Assembly (NCBI GenBank): GCA_017591395.1
Contig: WEDG01001512.1
Coordinates: forward strand, 1-64,000
DNA: 64,000 bases
Direction: 5' to 3'
Source of the DNA: Schistocephalus solidus
Lineage: Eukaryota > Platyhelminthes > Cestoda > Diphyllobothriidea > Diphyllobothriidae
The notes under the pieces were generated by a model. It made no database searches. It saw nothing but the letters and a program-made list of their open reading frames with translations, and was not told the DNA's origin. The position numbers and the translations under genes are program-made. Positions 63,930 through 64,000 of this stretch are shown here, piece after piece. Positions within the stretch are counted from its first letter, which is position 1; every line of letters begins with the position of its first letter.

Positions 63930-64000
63930 TTCTGTCATGGAGGATTTTGATACAGGCCAACATCTCTGTCCAGTAGAAGATGATAAACGCGTTGGAGAGA
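63930..64000 (-). CDS. TTK: TTK/MPS1-like kinase, exon with alpha-E region (partial, runs off the window)
   Basis: On the - strand the exon reads FIIFYWTEMLACIKILHDR and ends in phase 1 before donor GTGAGT. TTK kinases have S(Y)WKNMLEAVHTIHQHGIVH at this place; YW, ML and the I.H pattern match, and the split codon (A + GA, Arg) leads directly into IVHLDLKPEN of the next exon. This confirms the splice across the 12.6-kb intron. Residues before FII continue beyond the window; the ATP-binding lobe and N-terminal regions lie further right. Confidence 0.85.

Noticed and set aside
1..64000. CRISPR arrays, operons, ribosome binding sites or bacterial-type features
   Set aside because: The window is clearly eukaryotic (spliced genes, LINEs, PLEs, SINEs); no regular spaced repeats were seen.

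Overview
This is eukaryotic DNA with spliced genes, GT-AG introns and a heavy load of retroelements. Two cellular genes are certain. The first is a complete four-exon gene on the + strand for a mitochondrial dicarboxylate carrier of the SLC25A10 type (32885-36905). The second is three exons on the - strand covering the core of a TTK/MPS1 spindle-checkpoint kinase domain (63930-64000, 51106-51332, 41228-41392), separated by introns of about 12.6 and 9.7 kb. The abundance of CR1/Jockey-type non-LTR elements, Penelope-like elements (PLEs) and a tRNA-derived SINE, with repeat-filled introns, suits a large-genome invertebrate. My best guess is a flatworm, perhaps a diphyllobothriidean tapeworm, but that identification is inference only.

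Layout. 1-31.5 kb is an almost continuous graveyard of non-LTR retrotransposons. I call the families A, B and C for this window only. Family B copies have landed inside the others four times. B1 (5.0 kb, close to full length) sits in the 3' UTR of A2. B2 sits in C2. A short B 3' end sits in the 3' UTR of C1. B3 splits an older minus-strand B-like element into 29571-31480 and 24345-25998. Between these lie an old PLE with inverted flanks (13.6-15.1 kb) and a quiet AT-rich stretch (11.2-12.9 kb) with a striking palindrome.

32.8-37.1 kb is the dicarboxylate carrier gene. 37.1-41.2 kb lies between the 3' ends of the two convergent genes; the C-terminal exon(s) of the kinase should be here but I could not find them. 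41.4-51.1 kb is a kinase intron with SINEs, a medium-reiterated GC-rich repeat (called R), a 343-bp near-perfect hairpin element and a PLE 3' end. 51.3-63.9 kb is the next intron, with pieces of at least three PLE lineages, including two near-identical copies in head-to-tail tandem, each carrying a hammerhead-ribozyme-like fold near its 3' end.

The two cellular genes are not functionally linked. The carrier exchanges dicarboxylates for phosphate across the inner mitochondrial membrane; the kinase monitors chromosome attachment. Most retroelement ORFs are broken. The best preserved is the 643-codon reverse transcriptase ORF of C1 (21836-23767) with an intact YADD box.
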